Of a stretch of DNA of 64,000 nucleotides, positions 46,344 to 55,297 are shown piece by piece. A program made the translations under genes and the position numbers. Position 1 is the stretch's first letter. Every line of letters starts with the position of its first letter. The notes under the pieces are model-generated. The model was given only the letters and a program-made list of their open reading frames with translations, was not told the DNA's origin and ran no database searches. This DNA comes from Chryseobacterium sp. W4I1 (GTDB lineage: Bacteria > Bacteroidota > Bacteroidia > Flavobacteriales > Weeksellaceae): positions 1,302,001-1,366,000 of the forward strand of contig NZ_JAUSXQ010000001.1 in the NCBI RefSeq assembly GCF_030816115.1, given 5' to 3'.

Positions 46344-47337
46344 ATGGAACCGAATAACTTACATCAAGTCCTGCGTTCCGTTTACGAAGAAATGATGCCG
46401 ATGTGCGCCGATATGGCTGCAGTTGCTAAAGGTGTTGCTGGTTTAGGTGCTCTGTTTTACGTGGCATTGAAAGTCTGGCAGTCCTTGAGCCGTGCAGAAC
46501 CCATCGATTTATTTCCAATGCTCAGACCCTTTGCCATTGGGATCTGCATTATGTTTTTTTCAACATTAGTCTTAGGTAGTTTGAACGGTGTTATGAGTCC
46601 AATTGTTCAGGGAAGTCATTCAATGTTGGAAAACCAGGTATTAGATATGAATGAACTGCAACTGAAAAAAGATCTTTTGGAGCGTGAAGCAATGCTCAGA
46701 AACCCGGAAATGGCTTATTTGATTTCTAATGAAGAATTTGACAAAAAATTGGAGGAACTGGGATGGTCTCCATCAGATTTGGTAACCATGTCGGGAATGT
46801 ATATTGAAAGAGAAATGTTTGCCATCAAGAAAGATATCAGAGATGGTTTTCGTGAGTTTTTAGAAATTCTATTTCAGGCAGCAGCCTTGGTTATTGATAC
46901 CATTAGAACCTTCTTTCTGATTGTTCTTTCAATATTAGGACCTATTGCATTTGCAATTTCTGTCTGGGATGGTTTCCAAACCACTTTAACCCAATGGTTG
47001 ACCAGATACATTAGCGTTTTATCTGTGGCTTCCCGTTGCCGATATATTCAGTGCCATTCTTGCCAAGATACAGACTTTGATTTTAGAACGAGATATTGAA
47101 ATGCTCGCAGATCCCACCTTTATTCCTGATACCTCCAATACCGTGTACATCATCTATATGGTGATTGGAATCATTGGGTATTTTACTGTACCGACCGTTA
47201 CGGGTTGGGTGATTCAGGCAGGGGGAGCCGGCAATTTTATGCGCAATGTGAACCAGACTGCTACGAAGTCGGGCAATGTGGCTGGAGCAGCAGTAGGTTC
47301 TGCAACAGGAAATATTTCAGGAAAATTATTAAAATAA
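46344..47337 (+). pseudogene. traJ: TraJ (VirB6-like), frameshifted
   Basis: The frame from 46344 encodes the first two thirds of TraJ, ending FQTTLTQWLTRYISV and then off frame to 47099. The correct continuation (YLWLPVADIFSAILAKIQTL, then ERDIEMLADPTFIPDT to the stop at 47337) is one frame over. Removing one T from the run 'agcgttttatctg' at about 47011 restores a 331-residue TraJ of the usual length. TraJ is the multi-helix inner-membrane core, essential for transfer, so the element would be disabled unless this is a sequence error. Confidence 0.8.
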
Positions 47338-47349
47338 AAATACAGTTCT

Positions 47350-47973
47350 ATGGAATTTAAAATTTTAAGAAATATTGAGAACAGCTTTAAGCAGATTCGT
47401 TTGTTTACGTTTGTATTTGCGGTGTTGTGTTTTGGAGTGGTAGGTGTGGTCGTATTCAAATCTTACCAGTTTGCCGAGCAGCAGCGTCAGAAGATCTATG
47501 TGCTGGACAACGGCAAATCATTAATGGTGGCGCTATCTCAGGACATGTCGATCAACAGGCCTGTGGAAGCAAGAGAGCATGTGAGACGATTTCATGAATT
47601 GTTCTTCACCATAGCACCGGATAAGAATGCTATCGAGAGTAATGTGAAAAGAGCTTTCAATTTGGCTGACCAATCTGCATTCAACTACTACAAAGACCTT
47701 CAGGAGAAAGGATATTATAACAGGATTATTTCCGGTAATATCCAGCAAAGGATTGAGGTGGATAGCGTTGTTGCGAACTTCGACAGCTATCCTTATGGCG
47801 TAAAAACGTACGCCAGACAGTTCATCATTAGATCCAGTAATCTTACCATCAGAAATTTAATTACGAACTGCTCACTGGTTAATTCTGTAAGGTCTGACAG
47901 CAATCCCCAGGGGTTTACCATTGAGAAATTCAATGTGATTGAAAACAAAGATGTAGAAACTGTTGAACGCTAA
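47350..47973 (+). CDS. traK: TraK
   Basis: The protein has 207 residues, with one N-terminal membrane helix (IRLFTFVFAVLCFGVVGVVVF) and a periplasmic domain (AREHVRRFHELFFTIAPD, FNLADQSAFNYYKDLQEKGYY) typical of TraK, a VirB8-like scaffold component. It is 12 bases after traJ and overlaps an alternative start of traL. Confidence 0.87.
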   Translation: MEFKILRNIENSFKQIRLFTFVFAVLCFGVVGVVVFKSYQFAEQQRQKIYVLDNGKSLMVALSQDMSINRPVEAREHVRRFHELFFTIAPDKNAIESNVKRAFNLADQSAFNYYKDLQEKGYYNRIISGNIQQRIEVDSVVANFDSYPYGVKTYARQFIIRSSNLTIRNLITNCSLVNSVRSDSNPQGFTIEKFNVIENKDVETVER

Positions 47974-47983
47974 AATTTCCGTA

Positions 47984-48253
47984 ATGAAAAACCTAAGAGA
48001 TAAAATCGAACATTATGTTTTAGAGGCGGAGAATTATTGGAAAATGCTTCCCGTAGCGAAGCAAAGATTTCTAACCAAGATTTTCTTTGGTGTTTATTTT
48101 TTCCTAACGGTCATCGTCGTTGTCAGTGTCTGTATTTCTACAGGCCAGAGAAGAAATACCATATCAATCAATCATATTGATGGAGTTTCTAAGAAATCGT
48201 TTGAAAAAAAATCAGGACAGAATGGTATCGTAAACTCATCCATCAAAAAATAG
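47984..48253 (+). CDS. traL: TraL-like small membrane protein (DUF3989)
   Basis: The ATG at 47984 (MKNLRDKIEHYVLEAENYW) is preferred over an earlier ATG inside traK. The protein has 89 residues with one membrane helix (IFFGVYFFLTVIVVVSVCIS) and a short polar tail. Position between traK and traM and the topology match TraL. Its role in the channel is not known in detail. Confidence 0.75.
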   Translation: MKNLRDKIEHYVLEAENYWKMLPVAKQRFLTKIFFGVYFFLTVIVVVSVCISTGQRRNTISINHIDGVSKKSFEKKSGQNGIVNSSIKK

Positions 48254-48256
48254 AAT

Positions 48257-49555
48257 ATGAAAGATTCAGAGAACATTAAAATTACAGAAAATGATCTTCC
48301 ACAAAATTCTCACGAAGTGGGTGATTTTCCGAAAGCTCAATGGGAGAGATTAAAGAAACCTGTCATTTACTTTTTGATGGCTGTCGTGTGTGCATCTTGC
48401 ATTTACCTCATCTTTAAACCAAAGTCAAATAATGCCATCACTGAGGAGGCTGGTTTTAATGCAGCCATTCCTCAGGCAAAGGACGGACCGTTACAGTCTG
48501 ATAAGCAAAAGGCGTATGAACAGCAGTTATTGGAGCAAAAGAATGAAGATAAAAGAAATGCGATCACCACCTTATCAGACTATTGGAATGACCAAAATGA
48601 TTTAAATCCGAATAGTAATCCGTCCGTTTCAACGTATAATACGGGTACTCTTGAGCAATCGGATAAGAATGCTGTAAACAGCTACCGCAACGCCCAACAG
48701 ACCTTGAGCTCATTCTATGGCAAGGATGATCAAGAAGTCAACAATCTGAGGAAGGAAATTTCAAGATTAAAGAATGAAGCGATTCAAAACAATGCTGTTC
48801 CTGAACGTCTTGGAATGAATGATCAGTTAGAACTTATGGAAAAATCATATCAGATGGCAGCCAAATATCTTCCAACAACCCCAAAACAAGAAGAATCAGC
48901 ACCAAAAGAAGAGGAAGGAAAACTAACTGAAAAGAAGTTTAAGCTGACACCGGCAAAACCAGCACATTCCAGCATTGTCTTTTCATTATACAGAGAGCGG
49001 TCGGATAGTGCTTTTATAGCAAGCTTGAATCAAAATAGATTTTATGACACTCAAAATGATACAAAGATTTCAGATCAATCCAAAAATGCAATAAGAGGTA
49101 TTGTTTATGAGACTAAGGCTATGGTCAATGAAAGTACATTATCCATAAGACTTACAGAAGCAATGCAGCTTGGGCACACTGAAATTCCTCCGGGAAGTTT
49201 GTTAATTGCTGCAGGTAAATTTCAGGGCGGAAGACTTCAGTTAACCATATCCTCCATTCAATATAACGGTAATATCTATCCTGTAGAAATCAATGTTCAT
49301 GACAATGACGGTCAGATGGGGTTGTATGTTCCGTATTCACCGGAGCAGAATGCGGTCAGCGATATTGTAGCTAATATGAGTCAGACATCCGGTACCCATA
49401 TTATGATGACCCAATCGGCAGGACAACAGATTGCTGCTGATTTGAGCAGGGGAATAGTACAAGGATTGTCGGGGTATTTTCAAAAAAGGGTCCGGCAGCT
49501 AAAAGTAACTGTAAAATCAGGTCATCAGGTTTTGCTGGTACCCAAAAATAATTAA
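48257..49555 (+). CDS. traM: TraM (VirB10-like)
   Basis: The protein has 432 residues: a short cytoplasmic start, one membrane helix (about 36-54, VIYFLMAVVCASCIYLIF), a Gln/Asn/Lys-rich linker and a conserved C-terminal domain. That domain includes GIVYETKAMVNESTLSIRLT, IPPGSLLIAAGKFQGGRLQL and VEINVHDNDGQMGLYVP. This is the TraM C-terminal family, bridging inner and outer membranes as VirB10 does. It appears intact. Confidence 0.9.
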   Translation: MKDSENIKITENDLPQNSHEVGDFPKAQWERLKKPVIYFLMAVVCASCIYLIFKPKSNNAITEEAGFNAAIPQAKDGPLQSDKQKAYEQQLLEQKNEDKRNAITTLSDYWNDQNDLNPNSNPSVSTYNTGTLEQSDKNAVNSYRNAQQTLSSFYGKDDQEVNNLRKEISRLKNEAIQNNAVPERLGMNDQLELMEKSYQMAAKYLPTTPKQEESAPKEEEGKLTEKKFKLTPAKPAHSSIVFSLYRERSDSAFIASLNQNRFYDTQNDTKISDQSKNAIRGIVYETKAMVNESTLSIRLTEAMQLGHTEIPPGSLLIAAGKFQGGRLQLTISSIQYNGNIYPVEINVHDNDGQMGLYVPYSPEQNAVSDIVANMSQTSGTHIMMTQSAGQQIAADLSRGIVQGLSGYFQKRVRQLKVTVKSGHQVLLVPKNN

Positions 49556-49570
49556 TCAAAAAATTAAAAA

Positions 49571-50473
49571 ATGAATACACAAAAGAGCCATTATATTCTC
49601 ATTATGCTATTTCTGCTGTTTATAAGCAGAGCATTTGGTCAGGATTCCGTGATGACCTATGTTTCAATGGAACAAGCCAAGCTGGAACCTTTCAGGATGC
49701 AGGTGACCTACAGTAAAACCACTCATGTGATTTTTCCTTCATCAATAAGATACGTCGATCTGGGAAGCGATCTTTTGGTTGCTAATAAAGCAGAGCCTAT
49801 CGGAAATGTTCTCCGGGTTAAATCTGCTGTCAGAGATTTTGAAGAAGAGACCAATTTTTCGGTCATTACAGAAGATGGAAAGTTTTACAGCTTCGATGTC
49901 TTATACAGTGCATATCCTGAGGTCCTCAGTTACGATCTTGTAAAGATGCAGAGAAGCATTGAAAAGGAATATTCAACCGATGTACTTTTTGAAGATCTAA
50001 AGGGAAGCTCTTCATCTCTTACGGAATTGATTATGGAAAACCTGTATCGAAAAAGCAAAAAAAGCGTAAAGCATATCGCATCAAAAAGCTTTGGTATTCA
50101 GTTTTCTGTTGGTGCATTACACGTAAATGACAATAAATTCTACTTTACCATACAAGTTGATAACAGAAGTAATATAGCTTATGATATTGAATTCATCAAT
50201 TTTAAAATTGTAGATAAGAAGAATTTAAAGAGAACTGTTATTCAGGATAAGTTGTTGGAACCAATCAGGGTTTATTCGCCGGTGATGACTGCAAAACATA
50301 ATTCTAAAGTAACGGCTGTTTACTTACTGCAGCAATTTACCTTGTTAAAGGATCAGGTGTTAGTAATTGAAGTTCTGGAAAGAAATGGAGGGCGGCATCA
50401 AAAAGTTCAACTGGAGAATACAGAGCTGATCAATGCTAAACTGATCAATAGTTTAAATTTCAAAATCAACTAA
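49571..50473 (+). CDS. traN: TraN (DUF4138, VirB9-like)
   Basis: The protein has 300 residues: a signal peptide (ILIMLFLLFISRAFGQ) and a beta-rich periplasmic domain (SKTTHVIFPSSIRYVDLGSD, LLVANKAEPIGNVLRVKSA) with C-terminal segments (YFTIQVDNRSNIAYDIEFIN) of the DUF4138 family. This is the outer-membrane-complex component. It is 15 bases after traM. Confidence 0.88.
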   Translation: MNTQKSHYILIMLFLLFISRAFGQDSVMTYVSMEQAKLEPFRMQVTYSKTTHVIFPSSIRYVDLGSDLLVANKAEPIGNVLRVKSAVRDFEEETNFSVITEDGKFYSFDVLYSAYPEVLSYDLVKMQRSIEKEYSTDVLFEDLKGSSSSLTELIMENLYRKSKKSVKHIASKSFGIQFSVGALHVNDNKFYFTIQVDNRSNIAYDIEFINFKIVDKKNLKRTVIQDKLLEPIRVYSPVMTAKHNSKVTAVYLLQQFTLLKDQVLVIEVLERNGGRHQKVQLENTELINAKLINSLNFKIN

Positions 50474-50474
50474 G

Positions 50475-51035
50475 ATGAGCAGATTATTGATAGCAACGCT
50501 TTTTCTTATTACAATAAATATAGAATCATTTGCACAGCAGATGATTCCTGGACAAACAGGTATTGAATTTTCCTATTCTGTATTTCCAAACTCTCCTAAA
50601 AAGCAAAATTATATGTTAAGTACGGGGCTTGTTTCTTACGCAAAGAATGGTCATTATTTTTTTGGACTGGCAGAATATAGCAGGAAATATTATGAATACA
50701 CAAACTATAATATCCCGATAGACACGTTCCTGCTGAGTGGTGGTTACAGTTTTTATGTATGGGGAGACTTGATGCGAAATGTCAATCTTAATCTAGGAAT
50801 TGGAGGTCTTGTAGGGTATGAGCAGGTTAATAGAGGTAATGAATTGATTTACGATGGCTCATTGCTTAAGTCAACAGGTAATTTCATTTACGGGGCAAGT
50901 AGTAAGTTGTCACTTGAAAGTTATCTGACAGGACATTTGGTTTTTCTGGTTAACGGGCAACTTCGCTTTTTGAAAAATAGTCAAATGGCCGAGTTTCATT
51001 GTCTGTTCGGCTTTGGAATAAGATATAATTTTTAA
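50475..51035 (+). CDS. traO: TraO
   Basis: The protein has 186 residues: a signal peptide (LLIATLFLITINIESFAQQ) and a beta-barrel-like sequence of alternating aromatic residues that ends in FGFGIRYNF, a typical outer-membrane C-terminus. Size and order (directly after traN) match TraO. A traP primase gene, which follows traO in CTnDOT, is absent. Confidence 0.82.
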   Translation: MSRLLIATLFLITINIESFAQQMIPGQTGIEFSYSVFPNSPKKQNYMLSTGLVSYAKNGHYFFGLAEYSRKYYEYTNYNIPIDTFLLSGGYSFYVWGDLMRNVNLNLGIGGLVGYEQVNRGNELIYDGSLLKSTGNFIYGASSKLSLESYLTGHLVFLVNGQLRFLKNSQMAEFHCLFGFGIRYNF

Positions 51036-51047
51036 AAATAATATAAA

Positions 51048-51527
51048 ATGAAAAATCTAATTAATAATAAAATTAGAATGCTATTCAAGTGTTTTCTCAT
51101 ACCAGTTATGGTTGGATTACTTGTACAATCTTGTGAGAAGGATGATTTGGAAATTCAGCAGAACTTTCCGTTTGAAGTGTCGGTTATGCCGGTTCCTAAG
51201 GAGATAGTCAAAGATGAATATGTGGAGATACGTATTACAATTCTTCCTGAAGGTAATTTTTCAGACACGAAATATTATCTTCGATATTTTCAATTTGAAG
51301 GAACAGGAAAGCTACAGTATTATAATACACATCCATATTTTCCCAATGATACCTTTCCGCTTTATGAAAAGGAGTTCAGACTGTATTATACTTCAACCTC
51401 GGAAGTTTCACAATCATTCACGGTATGGATTTTTGATAGTTTCGGAAATGAGAAAAAAATTGAATTTCAATTTAACAACAAAAACCAAACAGAGAAATAC
51501 AATCCCTGGGTTGATCAATTTTATTAG
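51048..51527 (+). CDS. traQ: TraQ (DUF3872)
   Basis: The protein has 159 residues. It has a lipoprotein-type signal (PVMVGLLVQSC) and an immunoglobulin-like beta domain (FPFEVSVMPVPKEI, then YVEIRITILPEGNFSDTKYY) characteristic of DUF3872/TraQ. It is last in the tra operon, before two terminators. Its role is structural and not well defined. Confidence 0.85.
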   Translation: MKNLINNKIRMLFKCFLIPVMVGLLVQSCEKDDLEIQQNFPFEVSVMPVPKEIVKDEYVEIRITILPEGNFSDTKYYLRYFQFEGTGKLQYYNTHPYFPNDTFPLYEKEFRLYYTSTSEVSQSFTVWIFDSFGNEKKIEFQFNNKNQTEKYNPWVDQFY

Positions 51528-51591
51528 TGCACTATCTGTTGGAATCTTTTATCTATAATTATTTATAAAGGATAGGCATTGATTACTACTT

Positions 51592-51680
51592 GCGAAAAGA
51601 TGGTTGACCCTTGAAGGACAATCATCTTTTCGCGACGCTACAAGAATCCAGTCCATAATTGGCTCTGGATTCTTATTTTT
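51592..51680 (+). terminator. Double terminator after the tra operon
   Basis: The first stem is GCGAAAAGATG/CATCTTTTCGC (51592-51633). The second is AAGAATCCAG/CTGGATTCTT (51642-51674), followed by ATTTTT. They also separate the tra operon from the convergent RadC-type gene. Confidence 0.7.
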
Positions 51681-51696
51681 AAGAAAATGAGGATTC

Positions 51697-52140
51697 TTAT
51701 AATATACCTTCATCTGAAAAGGAGAAGGAATCTATAGAAGTTATTATACAATGATCCAGTAAGTTAATGTTTAATAGTTTGGCAGCCTCCTTTATTTTCT
51801 GTGTAATGTGTATGTCCTCACGTGAAGGTGTCAAGTTTCCGGAAGGGTGGTTGTGAGCTATTATAAATGACACGGCATTACATAATAAAGCCCCCTGCAT
51901 AATGATTCTGATATCAACGAGAGAAGAGGTAATTCCAGATTCTGAAATTTTTTGTATTCCTAAAACCGTATTAGCTTGATTCATATACATTGAATAAAAT
52001 GACTCTCGGTAATCGATCTGATCTGCATCAAAATGTTCCCGGAAAATATCTGTAGCATCCTTGGAGTTCAGTACTTTTTTTTCGGTATTTCCTTTTCTTG
52101 TATAGATCAATTTGATCTCATTTACTATATTATATTTCAT
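51697..52140 (-). CDS. RadC-type JAB-domain protein
   Basis: The protein has 147 residues. It carries the MPN+/JAMM metal motif (FIIAHNHPSGNLTPSRED, with the later Asp of LLDHCIITS) and the RadC-like core DIRIIMQGALLCNAVSF. Such short RadC proteins are common cargo on mobile elements. A DNA-repair function for the RadC family is disputed, and its biochemical role is not known. The helix-hairpin-helix part of full RadC is missing, as usual for mobile copies. Confidence 0.85.
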   Translation of the reverse strand: MKYNIVNEIKLIYTRKGNTEKKVLNSKDATDIFREHFDADQIDYRESFYSMYMNQANTVLGIQKISESGITSSLVDIRIIMQGALLCNAVSFIIAHNHPSGNLTPSREDIHITQKIKEAAKLLNINLLDHCIITSIDSFSFSDEGIL

Positions 52141-52711
52141 TGTTATTGCTCTGAGTACGGCAGAGCCTTTTATTTCCCGTACTTAAGTTAAACAGCCTTT
52201 ATTTAATGAGTGAACTATTATGTACCTGTTTTTTAGGGTAAAAGCTTTTTCGATCTTTTCTCTTCCCATTCCTCTCCAAGCCTTCTTAGGCTTTAATCAA
52301 TATTTTTCAAAAGAAAACCGAAAAAAGAAAGCAGATATGAAAATGTTGCCAATAGCAGAAAACAAAAGGAAACGGAATAATTGGAGGGTACCTTTAGGGA
52401 GGAAACCGTTTATGCCGTAGTCTTTTGTTGGCATAGGTCGCGGCGGCTGGCAACAATACCTTAGCTGCCTTTTTACCGGTTTATGTTGAAATATTTATAG
52501 CCTATATATACCACTTAAATGTTTAATACAGTATTAGCGATTAAGGACTTTAGATGCCAAAGTAATCCATTAAAAGCTATTGTACGCTGCCTGCGGGTTT
52601 CTCGCATACTTTTAAGTAATCTTTTTGATAGATGCAAAAATTAAATTTTGAGATGAAATATAATATTATACTGATATAAAAGACATTTATTAGTAACACA
52701 AAATCGAAAGT
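52141..52711. other. Spacer between the RadC gene and the regulator pair
   Basis: These 571 bases contain a 66-codon frame at 52220 with basic, low-quality sequence, probably chance. No hairpin beyond short repeats was found. It probably holds promoters for the flanking genes. Confidence 0.4.
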
Positions 52712-52972
52712 ATGGAAGTAAACCTAATCACAAAAGAAGACCTTCAGGAATTCAAAGCCGAATTGCTAGCAGACATTAAAAATCTGTTTAATATCAAAAT
52801 TTCAGAGCAGAAATTATGGCTGCGATCATCAGAGGTTAAAGAACTTCTGAAAATTTCCACAGGAACTTTACAGAACCTTCGTGTTAGTGGATCTTTATCG
52901 TACACTCGTGTCGGAGGAACATTATACTACAGTTACAAAGACATTGAAAAAATGTTGAATAGTAAGGGGTAA
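52712..52972 (+). CDS. Excisionase-type HTH protein
   Basis: The protein has 86 residues. A short helical N-terminus is followed by a winged HTH of the HTH_17/excisionase kind (WLRSSEVKELLKISTGTLQN, LRVSGSLSYTRVGGTLYYSY). In CTnDOT-family elements such proteins (Xis2c/d-like) bend the attachment site for excision. It is the first of two small genes at the end of the element. It could be a regulator instead. Confidence 0.75.
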   Translation: MEVNLITKEDLQEFKAELLADIKNLFNIKISEQKLWLRSSEVKELLKISTGTLQNLRVSGSLSYTRVGGTLYYSYKDIEKMLNSKG

Positions 52973-52994
52973 TTCTCTTCTTAAAAATAACAAA

Positions 52995-53327
52995 ATGAAT
53001 TACATTAAACATCTCACAGGCTTCTATGGAAAGGTAGCTCAGGACAGTATGCTTAATCCTACACATATCAGCCTATACCTAGCTTTATTCCAATTCTGGA
53101 ATTTCAACCGTTTCCGAAATCCGGTCAGTATTTCACGCGATGAAGTAATGCGCATCAGTAAAATCCACTCAAAAGCAACCTACCACAAATGTCTTAAGAA
53201 TCTGCATTCTTCGGGCTATATTGACTATCAGCCGTCCTTTAATCCATTCAAAGGAAGTCAAGTTGTTATGTTGGATTTTGCGCGGGAATTAAAACCTCAT
53301 CTGAAGCAACAAAAAATAAAAAAATAG
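52995..53327 (+). CDS. Small winged-helix-like element protein, 110 aa
   Basis: The protein has 110 basic residues, with an HTH-like stretch (NPVSISRDEVMRISKIHSKA, TYHKCLKNLHSSGYIDYQPS). This MarR- or replication-initiator-like winged helix is often found beside the excisionase gene in flavobacterial conjugative elements. It is 22 bases after that gene, so the two are probably co-transcribed. The exact role is unknown. Confidence 0.65.
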   Translation: MNYIKHLTGFYGKVAQDSMLNPTHISLYLALFQFWNFNRFRNPVSISRDEVMRISKIHSKATYHKCLKNLHSSGYIDYQPSFNPFKGSQVVMLDFARELKPHLKQQKIKK

Positions 53328-53429
53328 ATTGTACCATTCTTATTGAAGTATATATATATCGGCTATTGATTAGCAAATAATTTCAAAATCATAAATACTG
53401 ATTTCTCAAATATATAATTTTGTCAGGGC

Positions 53430-53522
53430 TTGCAACTAAGTATGAGATTATGAAACATCCTCTCGTAATTTCATACTTTGAGATGTTTGTAGCTGAGTAA
53501 GTTTTCAAAAAAATGGTTGCAA
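53430..53522. repeat. Nested inverted repeats with pseudoknot-like order
   Basis: An outer pair TTGCAAC (53430-53436) and GTTGCAA (53516-53522) encloses AAGTATGA (53438-53445) with TCATACTT (53471-53478). Interleaved with these is AAACATC (53453-53459) with GATGTTT (53482-53488). The interleaving is that of an H-type pseudoknot if transcribed, or of paired protein sites if not. Confidence 0.45.
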
Positions 53523-53662
53523 ATCTGAACGGAAATTTCTACTTTTACTAAGTAAAATTATTATATTTAGATTTTACCACTTTTTGCAAATGTCCTATTT
53601 AAGGCCTTTTACAAGATGCTATAGCGAGACACTTATAAATAAAGAGAGTAGGTAAGGTTACA

Positions 53663-53680
53663 AAATCCCTCTCTCTCCGC
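53663..53680 (+). other. tRNA-Ser-like 3' tail, candidate attachment site
   Basis: The stretch 'aaatccctctctctccgc' closely resembles the 3' end of bacterial tRNA-Ser genes (…CTCTCTCCGC). No T-stem partner or rest of a tRNA is present. Such a bare tail is what site-specific integration at a tRNA 3' end leaves behind. An integrase relic lies 130 bases on. Confidence 0.45.
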
Positions 53681-53704
53681 TAGGTTAGAAACCAAAATAA
53701 GCTT

Positions 53705-53738
53705 AAACGCTGTAAACATTGATGTTTATAGCGTTTTT
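53705..53738 (+). terminator. Strong hairpin after the tRNA-like tail
   Basis: AAACGCT-g-TAAACA pairs with TGTTTA-t-AGCGTTT around a ttga loop and runs into TTTT. This is a standard intrinsic terminator. Confidence 0.7.
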
Positions 53739-53768
53739 TGTTTTGCGCTAGAATCATAAAAAATCAAA

Positions 53769-53805
53769 ATAGGTCACGATTTATATGACCTATTTCGTGA
53801 CCTAT
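53769..53805. repeat. Inverted repeat ATAGGTCACGA/TCGTGACCTAT
   Basis: The 11-bp arms are perfect (53769-53779 and 53795-53805), with a third half-site ATGACCTAT between them. Repeats of GGTCAC type often precede tyrosine integrase genes of Bacteroidota elements and may be arm-type or operator sites. Confidence 0.55.
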
Positions 53806-53810
53806 CCTGA

Positions 53811-54081
53811 GACGGCAAGGCAGTGGACATTGTTGCTAAAAGGTATATTAAGTCGTAAAAGTGGGATAACAAAGGACAGAAAGCAACCGGAAACTCTCAG
53901 GAAGTGACACTTAACGTTTATCTTAAAACTTTGAAATAGAAAGTTTATGATTACCATTGCCAGATGCTGAAAGAAGAGCATAATGTTCAGTTACAAAAAT
54001 ATTAAAACCACGCAGCATTATGAAGATTTTGGATAAGAAAGGGAGTGATAATAAGTTGGCTCTAAGAAGCAAACCCTAAGC
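53811..54081 (+). pseudogene. Gutted tyrosine integrase
   Basis: One frame from 53811 reads DGKAVDIVAKRYIKS, a stop (TAA 53856), then KWDNKGQKATGNSQEVTLN, and a second stop (TAG 53937). It then reads KVYDYHCQMLKEEHNVQLQ. This is the N-terminal arm-binding and start of the core-binding domain of a Bacteroidota integrase. It jumps directly to KTTQHY (catalytic Tyr codon at 54019-54021) and, one frame over, KILDKKGSDNKLALRS. The catalytic domain between them is deleted. No integrase can be made. Confidence 0.7.
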
Positions 54082-54165
54082 TATTCCGAATTAATGTGTT
54101 TAAAACTGTTTTCTCCAATTGGTATTTGTACTCAGATTGAAATGATAAAGGGTATTGCAAACTAA

Positions 54166-54351
54166 AAGTTACTGATGCTGGCTGGCTTCGGGTTAAAATC
54201 TATAGACGCTGACATTAGGCTTGCACTGCTGGATATGCTTGAAGGCAGATATGGAAATAGCTCAGTTATCATAACTTCTCAGCTAGCAATTGAAGCATGA
54301 TAAAACTTTATTGATGAGCCAACGCTTGTCGGCGCGATAATAGACAGATTG
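54166..54351 (+). pseudogene. istB: Fragment of an IS21-family istB helper gene
   Basis: The frame reads LAGFGLKSIDADIRLALLDM then LEGRYGNSSVIITSQLAIEA, a TGA, and YNFIDEPTLVGAIIDRL. This matches the second half of IstB, the AAA+ helper of IS21 transposases, where DDFGLK is the Walker B. Here the DD is replaced by AG. No istA gene, start or IS ends were found, so it is an old fragment. Confidence 0.7.
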
Positions 54352-54642
54352 ATAACTCTGGTGTACTTTCGCCCGGAAACAGTGTGTACTTTTGTCAGAA
54401 TATTCATGAAACCCGTAAAAATTAGTATAAGGAGATAAGGAGGTTTCAACAGGACAATAATGGAAATTAAATCTTTATTAAATGATTTACTCAAACATGG
54501 AAGAGAAAACCTACAGTAGTAATTGGGAACTGTTGCCTGGTGTTGGATTAGGAAGAATGGCTTTTCTGATGAGCAGATTACAGATGAAAGCCTTTGATGA
54601 TTTTTTGTCTTCTCGCGATGTTGAAGGTGGAGCCTGATATTT

Positions 54643-55086
54643 TTAATTAGCTGGCATCTTTTTGAAAATATGGACTGCGGCATCCAGATCCAGTGCATCC
54701 ATATCCACAAGCTTTAATGCCTTGACCATGTGGAATGTGGTTGTTTTGTACTTGAGGAAATGCTCCGTTTTCAAATGACATTGGTAAGCCTCTTGGTCTT
54801 TATACATTTCCAATATACGTACCTGCGTCGGATTGTCCTTCTGGAACATCGGAAAGATAGCAATTACTCCTTTTTCAAGCCTGACCGATGCCTCGGCTTC
54901 GACCTCTAGGGACATTTTGTATTCCTCCAGATACTGAGGATGAATTTCGATTTCTGAAATACGTAACATCATTTCATGTTGTTGTGCATGGGCGGTATTA
55001 TTTATTAAAAAAAAGGCTATAATCACCGGAGCCGCCCACAGTGACTGCCTGAAGAAATTACTATATTTAAACATATCATTTGACAT
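54643..55086 (-). CDS. Exported antibiotic-biosynthesis-monooxygenase (ABM)-fold protein
   Basis: The protein has 147 residues. A signal peptide ends at NTAHAQ, followed by an ABM ferredoxin-like domain (MMLRISEIEIHPQYLEEYKM, QVRILEMYKDQEAYQCHLKT, FLKYKTTTFHMVKALKL). ABM proteins include quinol monooxygenases and dimeric stress proteins. Export is less usual for this fold. It is last in the four-gene minus-strand set, separated from the third gene by 211 bases. Confidence 0.78.
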   Translation of the reverse strand: MSNDMFKYSNFFRQSLWAAPVIIAFFLINNTAHAQQHEMMLRISEIEIHPQYLEEYKMSLEVEAEASVRLEKGVIAIFPMFQKDNPTQVRILEMYKDQEAYQCHLKTEHFLKYKTTTFHMVKALKLVDMDALDLDAAVHIFKKMPAN

Positions 55087-55297
55087 ATACTATTTATTAA
55101 AGATTTTTAATTCTTCATTTTTAAGAGGACTGTTGATACTGTTTCAGCCCTATGGCTCTTTCAATAATATTGAACACTTTCCACTAATTATTTTGATGGC
55201 CTTATCAAAAAGGAAACTGACTATACAGCAGGCAAGAATATCTGCAACAAAATAATAATCCTGAAAATTGGTATCAATATCGCGGTTATAACTATAA

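Noticed and set aside
52220-52420. 66-aa plus-strand frame after the RadC-type gene
   Set aside because: Basic low-complexity sequence without recognised motif; more likely spacer.
54279-54710. 143-aa minus-strand frame over the istB relic and ABM gene end
   Set aside because: It overlaps the true ABM gene in another frame, and its residues have no coding character.
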